This document shows, one piece after another, positions 32,346 through 40,882 of a stretch of DNA of 64,000 nucleotides; the first letter of the stretch is position 1, and every line of letters begins with the position of its first letter. The notes beneath the pieces were generated by a model. That model was not told the DNA's origin. It ran no database searches and saw only the letters and a program-made list of their open reading frames with translations. This stretch comes from Allonocardiopsis opalescens (GTDB lineage Bacteria > Actinomycetota > Actinomycetes > Streptosporangiales > Streptosporangiaceae), in assembly GCF_003002095.1 (NCBI RefSeq), contig NZ_PVZC01000004.1:558001-622000 (forward strand). Direction: 5' to 3'. Position numbers and translations under genes: made by a program.

Positions 32346-32880
32346 ACCGGGCCAGACGGACTCCACCGACGGCTGCGCGTGCACCGGCAGAGACGTCCTG
32401 GCACGTGGAAGTCAGCGCACTGACCTGAAATCCCGGAGGCGCGACGAACCGCAAAGACATGTGAGCATGACGGCACGCACTTCCAGCCCTGATGCTGCAT
32501 CGCTGACACCGACAAGCCGTGTGACAGAGAATCAAATATTCTCTGTCACACGGATCCGGGTGTGCCCCGCGCGGCCTGCGTCGAGGTGTTCGCCGGCCGC
32601 AGGTGACTCCGTAACATTCTCTGTCACACCAGCCGGGAGGTGTTGTGACCGTCCACCCCTGTCAGCTTTCCAAGTCGTTTGCGCGAATGCTCGTAGTCCC
32701 CTACACCCCGCGATGGAGCTGCCCTCCGGCCGTGTCAGATACCGGAAAAACCGTGAGACATCGGCTCCGAACCGTCGGCCCAAGTAGCTGAATCTTCCCT
32801 CGCTGGCGACCAGATCTGTGACCGGTTTACTCCTGGCTGACCTGTAGGCCACCGCTCCCGAGATCGGTTCCCACTCGCAG
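32346..32880. other. Gene-free stretch with palindrome, chromate operon to next gene
   Basis: No supported gene. CCGTGTGACAGAGAAT (32517-32532) and ATTCTCTGTCACACGG (32538-32553) form a perfect 16-bp inverted repeat with a 5-base loop; ATTCTCTGTCACAC recurs at 32616-32629. Base composition is more AT-rich than in the cargo genes. The TGTG...CACA ends resemble those of Tn7/Tn402-like elements, so this may be an end of the tni element; a terminator for chrA is the other option. Confidence 0.5.
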
Positions 32881-33690
32881 TTAAGACCGCTCCCACAGGG
32901 TGGCCACACCTTCAATGGTGTGACCACCCATCGTGTTGAAGGGGTGTGGATCGTTGTCGATGGTTTCCGTGACCTGCCACCAGACCAGGTTTTCCTGGTC
33001 TGTGATCAGGCACATCCCATCGCCCACCTGAATCCGGTTGGTGGACAGATCGTCATCAGTGAATTCACTGTCGGAGATATCAATGGAACGGCTCGTGGCG
33101 TGGCTCCAACACTCCTCCGGGGAGGGCTGGTTGACTTCCGACATCCCCAGGCGCCGATTCGGCATCAACGACAGACGCCCGTGATATGAGTTCGTGTATG
33201 CAATATCTGCGGGAAAGTCGATATGACTGCCTTCGGCCGCTGCTCCCCTAGTCCTTCCGAAATCATCGCTGCCCATGTCCCACACCTCAGGAACCTCTTC
33301 GGTGTCGAAGTTAATCAGCCTCACCCTGGACGCCTCCGCTGGCGGGAAGCTGAACACTTGGCCCTCCCACACCACCTGCCATACCCGCTCCGGCGAGGAT
33401 GGCGTAGACGAGGCGCCATCAAATGCCTCAGGGTCGGCAGAAGCTGTTGAAGTAGAGGAATGATCCTCCATAGAAGCTTCTTCGACAGCTGGCGGGCCAT
33501 CGTCACTTCCCGGAAGGCCAAAGAAAATCGACCAGACAGCGAACGCCACGGCAGTCAGAACTGCGACACCTGCTGTCAGCCACCCCGCTTTATCCCAGTC
33601 GAAACCGAGGGCTTTCGCGGAAAAAAGGATAGCAGCCAATCCGATAACAATCGAACCCATCCATGATGCAGCTTCAATAATATTCCACAT
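32881..33690 (-). CDS. Hypothetical membrane-anchored protein with extracytoplasmic domain
   Basis: 269 residues. Two membrane helices near the N-terminus (WMGSIVIGLAAILFSAKALG and WLTAGVAVLTAVAFAVWSIF) are followed by a Ser/Thr/Glu-rich linker and a domain of about 150 residues ending IEGVATLWERS. ATG 33690 follows GAGGA. The gene is visibly lower in GC than its neighbours, with AT-rich third codon positions, which suggests separate acquisition. No family recognised. It lies between chrA and the tni module and could be a passenger of the latter. Confidence 0.75.
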   Translation of the reverse strand: MWNIIEAASWMGSIVIGLAAILFSAKALGFDWDKAGWLTAGVAVLTAVAFAVWSIFFGLPGSDDGPPAVEEASMEDHSSTSTASADPEAFDGASSTPSSPERVWQVVWEGQVFSFPPAEASRVRLINFDTEEVPEVWDMGSDDFGRTRGAAAEGSHIDFPADIAYTNSYHGRLSLMPNRRLGMSEVNQPSPEECWSHATSRSIDISDSEFTDDDLSTNRIQVGDGMCLITDQENLVWWQVTETIDNDPHPFNTMGGHTIEGVATLWERS

Positions 33691-33803
33691 GGGAAAATCC
33701 TCGTCTGGGCATTGTAAAGTTGGAGGCGTCGAGGTCCGGGGCCGTCTTTCATAGGAGTGCGCCCCCTTGCGCCCGGTCGGCCTTCGAGGTGCCACTCTTG
33801 CTA

Positions 33804-34430
33804 TCAGTGGGTGGGGTTCGACGTTTCGCTAACGCTTTGCGCTGCAAGGTAGCGGTGTAGGGAGGTCTTGGGGATCCCGGTCTTGGCGGCGATCTCGCCG
33901 AGACTGCTGCCTTGCCGTTTGAGCAGGCGCGCGTACTCGATCTTGTCAGCGGGGTGGGCGACGGGACGGCCAATGCGGCGGCCCGCGGCCTCGGCGACGG
34001 CGCGGGCGTGGGCGGCCCGTTCGGCGGTGAAGGTGCGCTCCATCTCGGCGAACAGCGCCAGCAGCAGGAAGGCGATACGGCCCATGCCCTCGTCGGCGGT
34101 GTTGATCGGTATCGGGTCGGCCAGCGAGCGCACCCCGATGTGCTTCTCACCCAGGTCGTGGACGAGGTTGAGGACTTCGCGCAGGTTGCGGCCGAGCCGG
34201 TCGAGCGTGTGCACGACGACGGTGTCGCCGGGGCGGGCGTAGGCGAGCAGGTCGGCCAGGCCGGGGCGCTCGACGGTGGCCCCGCTCTTCTTGTCCACAT
34301 AGATGCGCTCGACGGGGATACCGGCCTCGGTCAGGGCGTCGAGTTGGCGCTCCAGGTGCTGCTTGGTGGTGGAGACCCGGGCGTACCCGAGTTCGAGCCC
34401 CTGGACAGGATGTCGGTCGTCGGTTCCCAT
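33804..34430 (-). CDS. Serine resolvase/invertase (TniR-like)
   Basis: 208 residues. Catalytic domain: [19 protein letters not shown] with the active Ser, [46 protein letters not shown], and the C-terminal HTH ([21 protein letters not shown]). It resolves cointegrates at a res site; a repeat cluster of res type lies just upstream at 34431-34588. ATG 34430 is used because the conserved fold begins 12 residues later. With tniQ, tniB and tniA it forms a standard Tn402/Tn5053-type module. Confidence 0.9.
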   Translation of the reverse strand: MGTDDRHPVQGLELGYARVSTTKQHLERQLDALTEAGIPVERIYVDKKSGATVERPGLADLLAYARPGDTVVVHTLDRLGRNLREVLNLVHDLGEKHIGVRSLADPIPINTADEGMGRIAFLLLALFAEMERTFTAERAAHARAVAEAAGRRIGRPVAHPADKIEYARLLKRQGSSLGEIAAKTGIPKTSLHRYLAAQSVSETSNPTH

Positions 34431-34588
34431 GGCCGAACCGTACCGGAAATCATCTCCGTACTCGACTTCCGGAACGCTTCTTGTGGAACGACTTATGGAA
34501 CGATCGGCGGGGTGATCCTCCCAAGATGCGCCTACCGGGCGCCGCACTACCCGAGTCGTTCCACTTCCAAGGATGTGGAACGCTTCTC
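34431..34588. repeat. Putative res site of the tni module
   Basis: Between the resolvase and tniQ, GTGGAACGACT (34483-34493) and AGTCGTTCCAC (34554-34564) are perfect inverted repeats, and GGAACGCTTCT occurs at 34471-34481 and 34577-34587 as direct repeats. Several further GGAACG words occur. Clusters of such half-sites are expected for a serine resolvase res site. Confidence 0.6.
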
Positions 34589-35792
34589 ACGTCAGGTCCT
34601 CGCGGCCGAGTTCCCGGGCGCCGGGCAAGAACTCGGCGGGGACCCCGGCGCCGAACAGGTAGGCACGCTCCTGTTCGAACCGGTCCAGCGTGCGACAGCC
34701 GAGGGTGAGCAGGGCCAAGAGTTGCCGGGCTGTGTCACGGTCGGTGCGCGCCAAGGTGAGTGCCGCTTCCAACTCGGTAACGGCCTCCTGCCAGGCGGTG
34801 CGGTGTGGGGAGGGCCGATCACCGTCGTAGACGTGTCGCTCTGCCGGGGGCCGCAGGGCAGAGGCGAATCTGCCGCGGGCGGTGATCGCCCCATCGGCGG
34901 CCAGGTGCAACGCGGTGCCGGCGGCATGCAGCATCTCTTCCTGGATCTCCGGTTTCAGGTGCTCGTAGGGCCGCCAGACCTTCAGCCCGGCGCGCTCCTC
35001 GCGGCCGGTCGCCTGCCAGATCCGCTCCAGCACGGCCCGGCCGTGGACGCTGCGGCTGGTCAAGGCGAGGCTGACCTCGTCCAGCAGGCCGCGCAGCAGC
35101 CGGAACCACACCCCGGCGTGCACGCTGCGGCCCGGCAGTGCGACCCGGCCGGTGGTGAGCGCTTCGTAGGTGTAGCCGTCCACGGTGAACAGCGGCGCCG
35201 CTGGAAGTACCGGCCCCGGCCCCGGGCGTCCCAGAGTGATCGACACGGCGACCTCACCGGCGTCTTCCAGCCGGCACCTGTGCTCGACACAGCTGGTCAT
35301 CAGCGGCAACCGCCACACCAGGGCGCGGCCACGCTCGGAATCAGCAGCGCACAGCGGACAGGTCCGGCGCAACGGCCGATACGGGTACCACGGCCCTGCC
35401 CAGCGCTGCCCGTGGTGAAGGACGTTGTTGACGCCGGCCTCGCCGGGGGCCAGGAGCACGGAGCTGTCGCGGACGTAGGTGTCAAACACCGGCTGGGAGG
35501 CCTGGAGCGGTACGGGCAGCATGTCGAAGAGCCATGGCTGCCAGCCGACCCACGTCATCGCCTTCAGCCGGGCCAGATCCACACCGGTGCGCTCGGCCAG
35601 CGCGGCGAGCATCGCCTGGGGCGGGTCGTAATCGAGGTCGTCGGGGACCCACAGGTCGACCAGGCCGAGGTTTCGGGTCAGCAGGTCCCGCACCGGCATC
35701 TCGTATAACTCGGCGAGCCGTTCCAGCCAGGACGACAGCGACTCCAGTGGGCCGGGCCGGGGGTGCAGCGGCCATCGCCGCGGTGAGCTCAC
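34587..35792 (-). CDS. tniQ: TniQ family transposition protein
   Basis: 401 residues. N-terminal half: PLESLSSWLERLAELYEMPV and a zinc-ribbon-like RTCPLCAADSERGRALVWRLPLMTSCVEHRCRL, the TniQ landmark (CxxC with CxxH). TniQ/TnsD proteins help choose target sites or assemble the transposition complex. Its ATG overlaps the tniB stop by 4 bases. Confidence 0.88.
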   Translation of the reverse strand: MSSPRRWPLHPRPGPLESLSSWLERLAELYEMPVRDLLTRNLGLVDLWVPDDLDYDPPQAMLAALAERTGVDLARLKAMTWVGWQPWLFDMLPVPLQASQPVFDTYVRDSSVLLAPGEAGVNNVLHHGQRWAGPWYPYRPLRRTCPLCAADSERGRALVWRLPLMTSCVEHRCRLEDAGEVAVSITLGRPGPGPVLPAAPLFTVDGYTYEALTTGRVALPGRSVHAGVWFRLLRGLLDEVSLALTSRSVHGRAVLERIWQATGREERAGLKVWRPYEHLKPEIQEEMLHAAGTALHLAADGAITARGRFASALRPPAERHVYDGDRPSPHRTAWQEAVTELEAALTLARTDRDTARQLLALLTLGCRTLDRFEQERAYLFGAGVPAEFLPGARELGREDLT

Positions 35793-36700
35793 GTGAGCTC
35801 GCGCTCGAACTGCCGGCGCCGCTCGCTCGGCCCGGCGTACGGCGCCAGCCCCAGGGTGCGCTGGTTGATGGCCTCCTCACCGGACTCGATCGCGGCCACG
35901 GCTGCGTCGGTGAGCAGGTGGGTCAGCTCGCCGATCGTGCCCTCGCTGCGGGTGAGCAGGTAGGTGGCCATCTCGGCGGACACGATCGGTGAGGGCCTGC
36001 GCAGCGGGAACGACGCGGCGAAGCTGGCCAGCAGCGAGCGGGCGTCGGCGTCGGCCTCCCACCGGGGCAGGGTCAGCGGGGCGAACCGGTTCTCCAACTG
36101 GTCGTCGGAGCGGATCGCCAGGTAGGCATCCCGGGTGCCGACACCGACCAGCGGGATGCGCAGCTCGTTGCCCAGGTACCGCAGCAGGTTCAAGAACTCC
36201 CGGCGGGTATCGCCCCGGCCGCCGAGCACGTTGTGCAGCTCGTCGATGACCAGCATCCGCACCCCGGCCGAGCGCAGCAGCCGCAGCACCAGTTGTTCCA
36301 GATCCGCCACCCGGTAGCGTGCCCGCAGCGGCGCGCCGAGCGCGGCCAGCAGCGCCGTATAGAACCGGCCCACCGACGGCTCGGAGGGCATCTGCACCAC
36401 CAGAACCGGGAACTCCTCGCGGTCGGGGCGGGACACCGGCGGGTGGGAGCGGCGGAACTTCTCCACGATCATCGACTTGCCGTTGTTGGTCGGACCGATC
36501 AGCAACAGGTTGGGCATCCGCTGCTTGGACGGCCAGGCCAGCAGGGTCTCCAGCCGCTCCAGCGCCGCGACGGCGCGGGGATAGCCGATCCACCGGTCGG
36601 CCCGCACGTACCGCAGCCTCTCGGCGTCCGGTAGCCGCGCGATCTGCTGGGCGGCCGGATGCAGGTGCGACAGGTCCACCGGCTCATCGGCGCTCACCAC
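35789..36700 (-). CDS. tniB: TniB AAA+ ATPase
   Basis: 303 residues. Walker A LLLIGPTNNGKSMIVEKF near residues 64-80, Walker B VRMLVIDELHNVLGG, sensor region VGVGTRDAYLAI and the conserved RFAPLTLPRW. TniB loads on target DNA with ATP and recruits TniA, like TnsC and MuB. It overlaps tniA by 7 bases upstream and tniQ by 4 downstream, forming one operon. Confidence 0.92.
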   Translation of the reverse strand: MVSADEPVDLSHLHPAAQQIARLPDAERLRYVRADRWIGYPRAVAALERLETLLAWPSKQRMPNLLLIGPTNNGKSMIVEKFRRSHPPVSRPDREEFPVLVVQMPSEPSVGRFYTALLAALGAPLRARYRVADLEQLVLRLLRSAGVRMLVIDELHNVLGGRGDTRREFLNLLRYLGNELRIPLVGVGTRDAYLAIRSDDQLENRFAPLTLPRWEADADARSLLASFAASFPLRRPSPIVSAEMATYLLTRSEGTIGELTHLLTDAAVAAIESGEEAINQRTLGLAPYAGPSERRRQFERELT

Positions 36701-38352
36701 TGCTCGATCACCTCGAACGGTCTGGCCGCGGCTTCGTCGGCCGGGGCAGAGGGCGGTACCGCCGGATTCGTCGGCAGCGGCCGGGACGGTACCTCGGTGC
36801 GGCGTTGGCGGTCGCGGCGGGCCTTGCGGGTGGAGGCCGACGCGGTATCGGTGATCTCGCGCATCTGCTCCACCATGGCGAACAGCGCGTTCTCATCCAC
36901 CTCGGCCCGTCCGAGGTCGCGCAGCCGCGCGATGGCGGCTTTCTGTTCCCAGGCGGTGATCGGCGGCCGCGCCAGCGTCCGGTAGCCGACCTCCACGTAG
37001 GTGAAGCCGTCGGGGGACAGGGCCCAGATCCGGCTGATGTCGCGCGGGTCGCGGCGCAGGACGAACCGGCCCAGCCTCTCGCGGCGGGCGATCCACGGTT
37101 TCAACGCGTCGCTGTAGTACTGCACGTGGTCGATGACGAACCCCGACCGCGACAGGGCCCGGCGGATCACCGGCAGGAAGTCCACCAGGAACGCCGTCTG
37201 GCTGGTCACCGTCACCGGCGGGGCCGCTGCGGCCTTGTCCGCCCAGACCCCGGCCGGGGTGCGGCCCAGCGTCTCGTGCACCTGGCCGTGGTAGGAGGCG
37301 ACCGCCAACGCCAGCCAGCGTTGCAGCTCCGCCAGCGTCAGTGCGGCCGTGCCGTCGCTGTCATAGGCTCCGCGCTCGGCGGTGCTGGAGAAGGTGGTGC
37401 CGGGCAGCTCGTGCACCATCTGCATCGTCGTGCCGATCAGCCGCTCGACGATCCCGCCGAAGTGCGGCCTGCCGGGCGGACGGTAGCCCACCTTGATGCC
37501 GTGCTGGTCACAGCCGCGGCGCAGGGCCTCGCTCTTGAACTCCGCGGCGTTGTCCACGTACAGCTCGCACGGTTTGCCGCTCATCGGCCACTGCGCCTCC
37601 ACCCCGAGCCGCTCCAGCCAGGGCCGCTTGTCGGTCGCCGTGTGCGCCAGGCACAACCCGACCGAGGTCGCCGATGGCGCTTCCAGGGTCACCACCAGGC
37701 CCACCACGCACCGGCTGGCCACGTCGATCGCCGCGGTCAGGTACGGTCGGCCGATCGGCAGCCGGTGCTGTTCGTCGACCACGATCACGTCCACCGGCGT
37801 ATGGTCGACCTGCACCTGCTCCAACAGTCCAGTGACCACGGGCGGGGCACCGCCTGCCGAATGCAGCGGGCGGGCCGCCTCGCTTCCCTGCCGCGCGGTG
37901 GTGACCGTCAGCGGGTCCAGCCGGGCGATCCGGCGCAGCACCGTCCCCCGTGAGGGAACCCGCAGACCGCGGGCCCGGCACCGGCGCGCGATCTCCTTGC
38001 AGATCGATACGACCGTGCGGCGCTGCCGCGTCAGGTACCGCTCCCGCAGCACCTCCTGAACGATCGCCTCGACCTCCTGCGGCAACCGCCCACCCCCACG
38101 ACCGCCGCTGGAGCGGCCCGGCAACAGATCCGACACCACTTTCTCGCCAGCGCGCCACCGCCTGAGCAGCACGTACACCTGGCGTCGGGAGATCCGCAGC
38201 GTCGCCGCGGCCTTATCGGCCTCTGCCAGGCCCACCGTGCCCTTCTCCGCGAGCGGGCCGATCACCTCGGCCTGCCTCACTGCGGTCTCCCATGCCTGGG
38301 CGGGAGCGGTCAGGACGCCGCGTTCGGTCACCGGTTCGTCCGCCATCGCCAA
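36694..38352 (-). CDS. tniA: TniA DDE transposase (Mu/Tn7 type)
   Basis: 552 residues. HTH near 45-75 (AAATLRISRRQVYVLLRRWR), a retroviral-integrase-like core with LEQVQVDHTPVDVIV, ELYVDNAAEFKS and HFGGIVERLIGT giving the D, D, E triad, then a Mu C-terminal beta-barrel. It cuts and joins the ends of the tni element with TniB. Start at ATG 38352 or ATG 38346. Intact, so the module may still move. Confidence 0.92.
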   Translation of the reverse strand: MAMADEPVTERGVLTAPAQAWETAVRQAEVIGPLAEKGTVGLAEADKAAATLRISRRQVYVLLRRWRAGEKVVSDLLPGRSSGGRGGGRLPQEVEAIVQEVLRERYLTRQRRTVVSICKEIARRCRARGLRVPSRGTVLRRIARLDPLTVTTARQGSEAARPLHSAGGAPPVVTGLLEQVQVDHTPVDVIVVDEQHRLPIGRPYLTAAIDVASRCVVGLVVTLEAPSATSVGLCLAHTATDKRPWLERLGVEAQWPMSGKPCELYVDNAAEFKSEALRRGCDQHGIKVGYRPPGRPHFGGIVERLIGTTMQMVHELPGTTFSSTAERGAYDSDGTAALTLAELQRWLALAVASYHGQVHETLGRTPAGVWADKAAAAPPVTVTSQTAFLVDFLPVIRRALSRSGFVIDHVQYYSDALKPWIARRERLGRFVLRRDPRDISRIWALSPDGFTYVEVGYRTLARPPITAWEQKAAIARLRDLGRAEVDENALFAMVEQMREITDTASASTRKARRDRQRRTEVPSRPLPTNPAVPPSAPADEAAARPFEVIEQW

Positions 38353-38360
38353 GCCCTCCG

Positions 38361-38479
38361 CCGTGCGCGCGACTACGGCCGATTCGACCGTAGTGCAGGC
38401 GGGTCCGGGATGTCCGGGGAACCCGCATTTCCCTGCACTCAGCGGCGAACCTCCAGCTCACCCGTGCACGCGACTACGG
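38361..38479. repeat. Recombinase-type repeats at tniA/tyrosine recombinase junction
   Basis: CCGTGCGCGCGACTACGG (38361-38378) recurs with one change at 38462-38479. The first copy also forms an inverted pair, ACTACGG (38372-38378) and CCGTAGT (38388-38394), with a 9-base centre. An inverted core plus direct accessory repeats is the layout of a tyrosine recombinase resolution site, and the recombinase gene starts within it. Confidence 0.5.
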
Positions 38480-39435
38480 ACATTCACAACCCCCTGCCCC
38501 GCCCCGGCGCCCTCACCCTCGCCCAGGCGAGCGCCGAGTTCCTGGACCGGTTCCGCGGCCAGCCGCACACCCGCCGCGCCTACGCCCAGACCCTTGTTGC
38601 CCTGGAGCAGGCGGCCGTGTGCGGACCCTCCGCGCCGGTCGAGGTTGCCTTCACCCCCGACGCGGCGGCCGCCGCCCTGGCCCGCTGGGAGAGCGCGGCC
38701 CCGGCCACGTGGAACAAGCACCTGGCCGCCCTGCGCTCCTTCGCCTCCTACTGCGCGCGCCGGGAGTGGCTCACCACCGACCCCACCCATCTGTTGGAGC
38801 GGCGCAAGGAGCCCCGCCGCGGTGACAAGTCCGTCCCCGCCGCCCGGCTGGAAGCCCTGTTCACCGACCCGGACGTGAGGCTGCGCGAGAAGGTGCTGTG
38901 GCGGATGCTGTACGAGACCGCGGCCCGCGCTGAGGAGATCCTCACCCTGGACGTGGGTGACCTGGACATGGCCATGCGCCGGGCCCGGGTTCGCTCCAAG
39001 GGCGGTGCGATCGAGTACGTGCACTGGGCCACCCCCACCGCCCGCCTGCTGCCCCGGCTGTTGAACGGGCGCACCACAGGCCCGGTGTTCTGCTCCAACC
39101 GCCGCTCCCCGACCGCCGGCGCCCGAGCCCGCGCCCTGGCCGACGTCGACCCCACCACCGGCCGGGGACGGCTGTCCTACCCGCGCGCGGAGTACCTGTT
39201 CAAGCAGGCCTCGAAGAAGTACGACCCGCACGGGCAGGGGTGGACGCTGCACCAACTGCGCCACTCCGCCCTCAAGCACCTGGCCGCCGAAGGCCGCAGC
39301 GCCCCCGAACTCCAGGCCAAATCACGCCACGCCCACCTGGCCACCCTGGGCAAGTACGTGCGCCTGGGCGAGGAGACCGCTGCCCGGATCACCGCCGAAC
39401 ACGACCCGTACAACCGGCGCGCTCCACGCCGCTGA
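38410..39435 (+). CDS. Tyrosine recombinase (phage-integrase family; TnpI-like)
   Basis: 341 residues from ATG 38410; GTG 38464 is an alternative start that removes 18 residues with no family match. N-terminal SAM-like domain (LTLAQASAEFLDRFRGQPHTRRAYAQTL), catalytic domain with Arg in YETAARAEEILTL, HQLRHSAL (His-x-x-Arg), a further His in KSRHAHLATLGKY and the Tyr nucleophile in that last motif. It lies 89 bp from the right end of the Tn3 element, the place where a TnpI-type cointegrate resolvase is found in some Tn3 members. Confidence 0.85.
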   Translation: MSGEPAFPCTQRRTSSSPVHATTDIHNPLPRPGALTLAQASAEFLDRFRGQPHTRRAYAQTLVALEQAAVCGPSAPVEVAFTPDAAAAALARWESAAPATWNKHLAALRSFASYCARREWLTTDPTHLLERRKEPRRGDKSVPAARLEALFTDPDVRLREKVLWRMLYETAARAEEILTLDVGDLDMAMRRARVRSKGGAIEYVHWATPTARLLPRLLNGRTTGPVFCSNRRSPTAGARARALADVDPTTGRGRLSYPRAEYLFKQASKKYDPHGQGWTLHQLRHSALKHLAAEGRSAPELQAKSRHAHLATLGKYVRLGEETAARITAEHDPYNRRAPRR

Positions 39436-39524
39436 ACAGCGATCAACGTCGTGCCCTTCTCACCGTCGTCGACGGCCAGCCGGACGGCGTGCCGGTGGAG
39501 GAGCCTCACCAGGGGACATAAGCT

Positions 39525-39560
39525 CTGTTGCCGCTTCGTCACGTATTCCGGTCGCCCCCC
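39525..39560 (-). repeat. Right terminal inverted repeat of the Tn3 element
   Basis: Inverted copy of 12412-12447, ending in six C, followed by the second CACCT target copy at 39561-39565. Confidence 0.95.
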
Positions 39561-39734
39561 CACCTGGACCGGCACCCGCTCACCAGGCAGCGGGAGCACG
39601 CGGTCCGCGCCCACCTGCTCCAGATGACCGGCGACACCGCGCGGGCGGCCGCGCTCTACCGCCAGGCGGCCGACCTGACCGCGAACCGGGTCGAGCAGCG
39701 CTACCTGCTCGGCCGAGCCGGCGACCTTGACTGA
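39561..39734 (+). pseudogene. ECF sigma factor, 3' end separated by the Tn3 element
   Basis: Encodes DRHPLTRQREHAVRAHLLQM and TARAAALYRQAADLTANRVE to the TGA at 39734, the conserved C-terminus of DUF6596-type ECF sigma factors. Joined to 12411 after removal of one CACCT it continues LLDELDQRHHL without a frame change. No start or ribosome site precedes it. Confidence 0.88.
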
Positions 39735-39796
39735 GCGGCGCGGCGGCCGACACGCGGGGACCGCGGCCGAGCCCCCGGCGCGCCCGCGCACCGGGC

Positions 39797-40795
39797 TCAG
39801 TGGTCCACGGTGACCACGATCTTGCCGAACTGCCTGCCGGACTCCATGTGCCGGTGGGCCGGCACGATCTGCTCCAGCGGGAAGAGCCGGTCCACCACCG
39901 GGCGCAGCGAGCCGGCGCGCAGGCCCGAGCCGATGAAGGCCGCGGCGCGGCGCATCCGCTGCGGGTCGCGGGTCACCTCCAGCATGGTGTAGGTGCGCAG
40001 GTTCAGCGCCGGCATGCCCAGGTCGAAGCCTGGATAGGGCGTGGGCCGCCCGCTCTGCGCGCCCCACAGGAACACGGTTCCGCCGGGGGCGGTGGCCCGG
40101 GCCAGCTCGACCACGCCCGGACCGGCCACGGCGTCGAAGACGAACTCGGCGCCGCGGCCACCGGTGATCTCCGCCAGGCGCCGCACCACGTCCTCCTCGT
40201 CGGAGACGACCACCTCGGCCGCCCCCTCGTCCAGCAGCCGCGCCCGCTTGCCGCGCGTGCGGGTCACGGCGACGGGCGTGGCGCCGATCCGGCGGGCGGT
40301 CCGGATCGCGGCCAGGCCGACGCCGCTGGACGCCGCGGTCACCACGACCACGTCGCCCGCGCGCACCCCGCCCAGCTCCACCATCGCGCCGTAGGCGGTG
40401 AGGTGGGCCATCCACACGGCCGCGCCGGACACCGCGTCCACTCCGTCCGGGCGCGGCAGCAGCGCGCACGCCGGCACGATCGCCCGCTCGCCGTACACGC
40501 CGTAGTCGTTGTGCGAGAAGTTCGGCACGACGCTGACCGCCTGCCCCGCCGCCAGGCCCGCCGCCCCGGCGCCGACCGCCTCGACCACCCCGGCCGCCTC
40601 GTTGCCGAGCCGGGCGGGCAGGCTCCTGACCGGCTCGATGTAGCGGCCGCTGCGGAACAGCGCCTCGGCCCGGTTCAGCCCGATCGCGTCGACCCTGATC
40701 CGCACCTCGCCGGGCCCCGGCTCGCCGACCTCCAGGTCCTCCAGCCGCAGCACCTCCGGTCCGCCGGTCTGGTGGAACCGCACGGTCCTCGCCAT
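39797..40795 (-). CDS. Zinc-independent quinone oxidoreductase (MDR superfamily)
   Basis: 332 residues. GroES-like domain (GEVRIRVDAIGLNRAEALFRSG, RLGNEAAGVVEAVG) then a Rossmann domain with VTAASSGVGLAAIRTARRIG as NADPH motif. The catalytic and structural zinc cysteines of alcohol dehydrogenases are absent, which points to a quinone reductase/zeta-crystallin-like enzyme. ATG 40795 is chosen because MARTVRFHQTGGPEVL is the canonical start and the operator lies upstream. It is divergent from the ArsR-type gene at 40883, its likely regulator. Confidence 0.9.
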   Translation of the reverse strand: MARTVRFHQTGGPEVLRLEDLEVGEPGPGEVRIRVDAIGLNRAEALFRSGRYIEPVRSLPARLGNEAAGVVEAVGAGAAGLAAGQAVSVVPNFSHNDYGVYGERAIVPACALLPRPDGVDAVSGAAVWMAHLTAYGAMVELGGVRAGDVVVVTAASSGVGLAAIRTARRIGATPVAVTRTRGKRARLLDEGAAEVVVSDEEDVVRRLAEITGGRGAEFVFDAVAGPGVVELARATAPGGTVFLWGAQSGRPTPYPGFDLGMPALNLRTYTMLEVTRDPQRMRRAAAFIGSGLRAGSLRPVVDRLFPLEQIVPAHRHMESGRQFGKIVVTVDH

Positions 40796-40831
40796 CGCCC
40801 GCCCCCTCCTCGGCGCCCGCGGGCGCCGGGA

Positions 40832-40880
40832 CCACATAGTACGATCACCATCGAACTTCGACGGCGATCGTACTATGTGG
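40832..40880. promoter_or_regulatory. Large inverted repeat between oxidoreductase and ArsR-type gene
   Basis: CCACATAGTACGATC (40832-40846) and GATCGTACTATGTGG (40866-40880) are perfect 15-bp inverted copies with 19 bases between. They end 2 bases before the regulator ATG. Each arm also contains the near-palindrome GTAC. This is almost certainly the operator for both genes. Confidence 0.7.
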
Positions 40881-40882
40881 AC

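Larger units (their letters stand above)
12412..39560 (+). mobile_element. 27-kb Tn3-family transposon with DAB, chromate and tni cargo
   Basis: The element is bounded by long inverted repeats that begin GGGGGGCGACCGGAATACG on both sides, flanked by the 5-bp direct repeat CACCT (12407-12411 and 39561-39565). Five-base duplications, G-rich ends of about 38 bp and the 1012-residue DDE transposase at the left end define the Tn3 family. It interrupts an ECF sigma gene whose frame continues exactly across. Cargo in order: tnpA, sua5, murF, HTH/DUF6671 units with terC, dab operon, IS30 remnant, fetAB, chromate operon, hypothetical membrane protein, tni module, tyrosine recombinase. It is larger than typical Tn3 members and clearly composite. 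Confidence 0.93.

Noticed and set aside
39177-39524. Further ORFs between the tyrosine recombinase and the right transposon end
   Set aside because: They are out-of-frame shadows of the recombinase or short run-ons without start signals.
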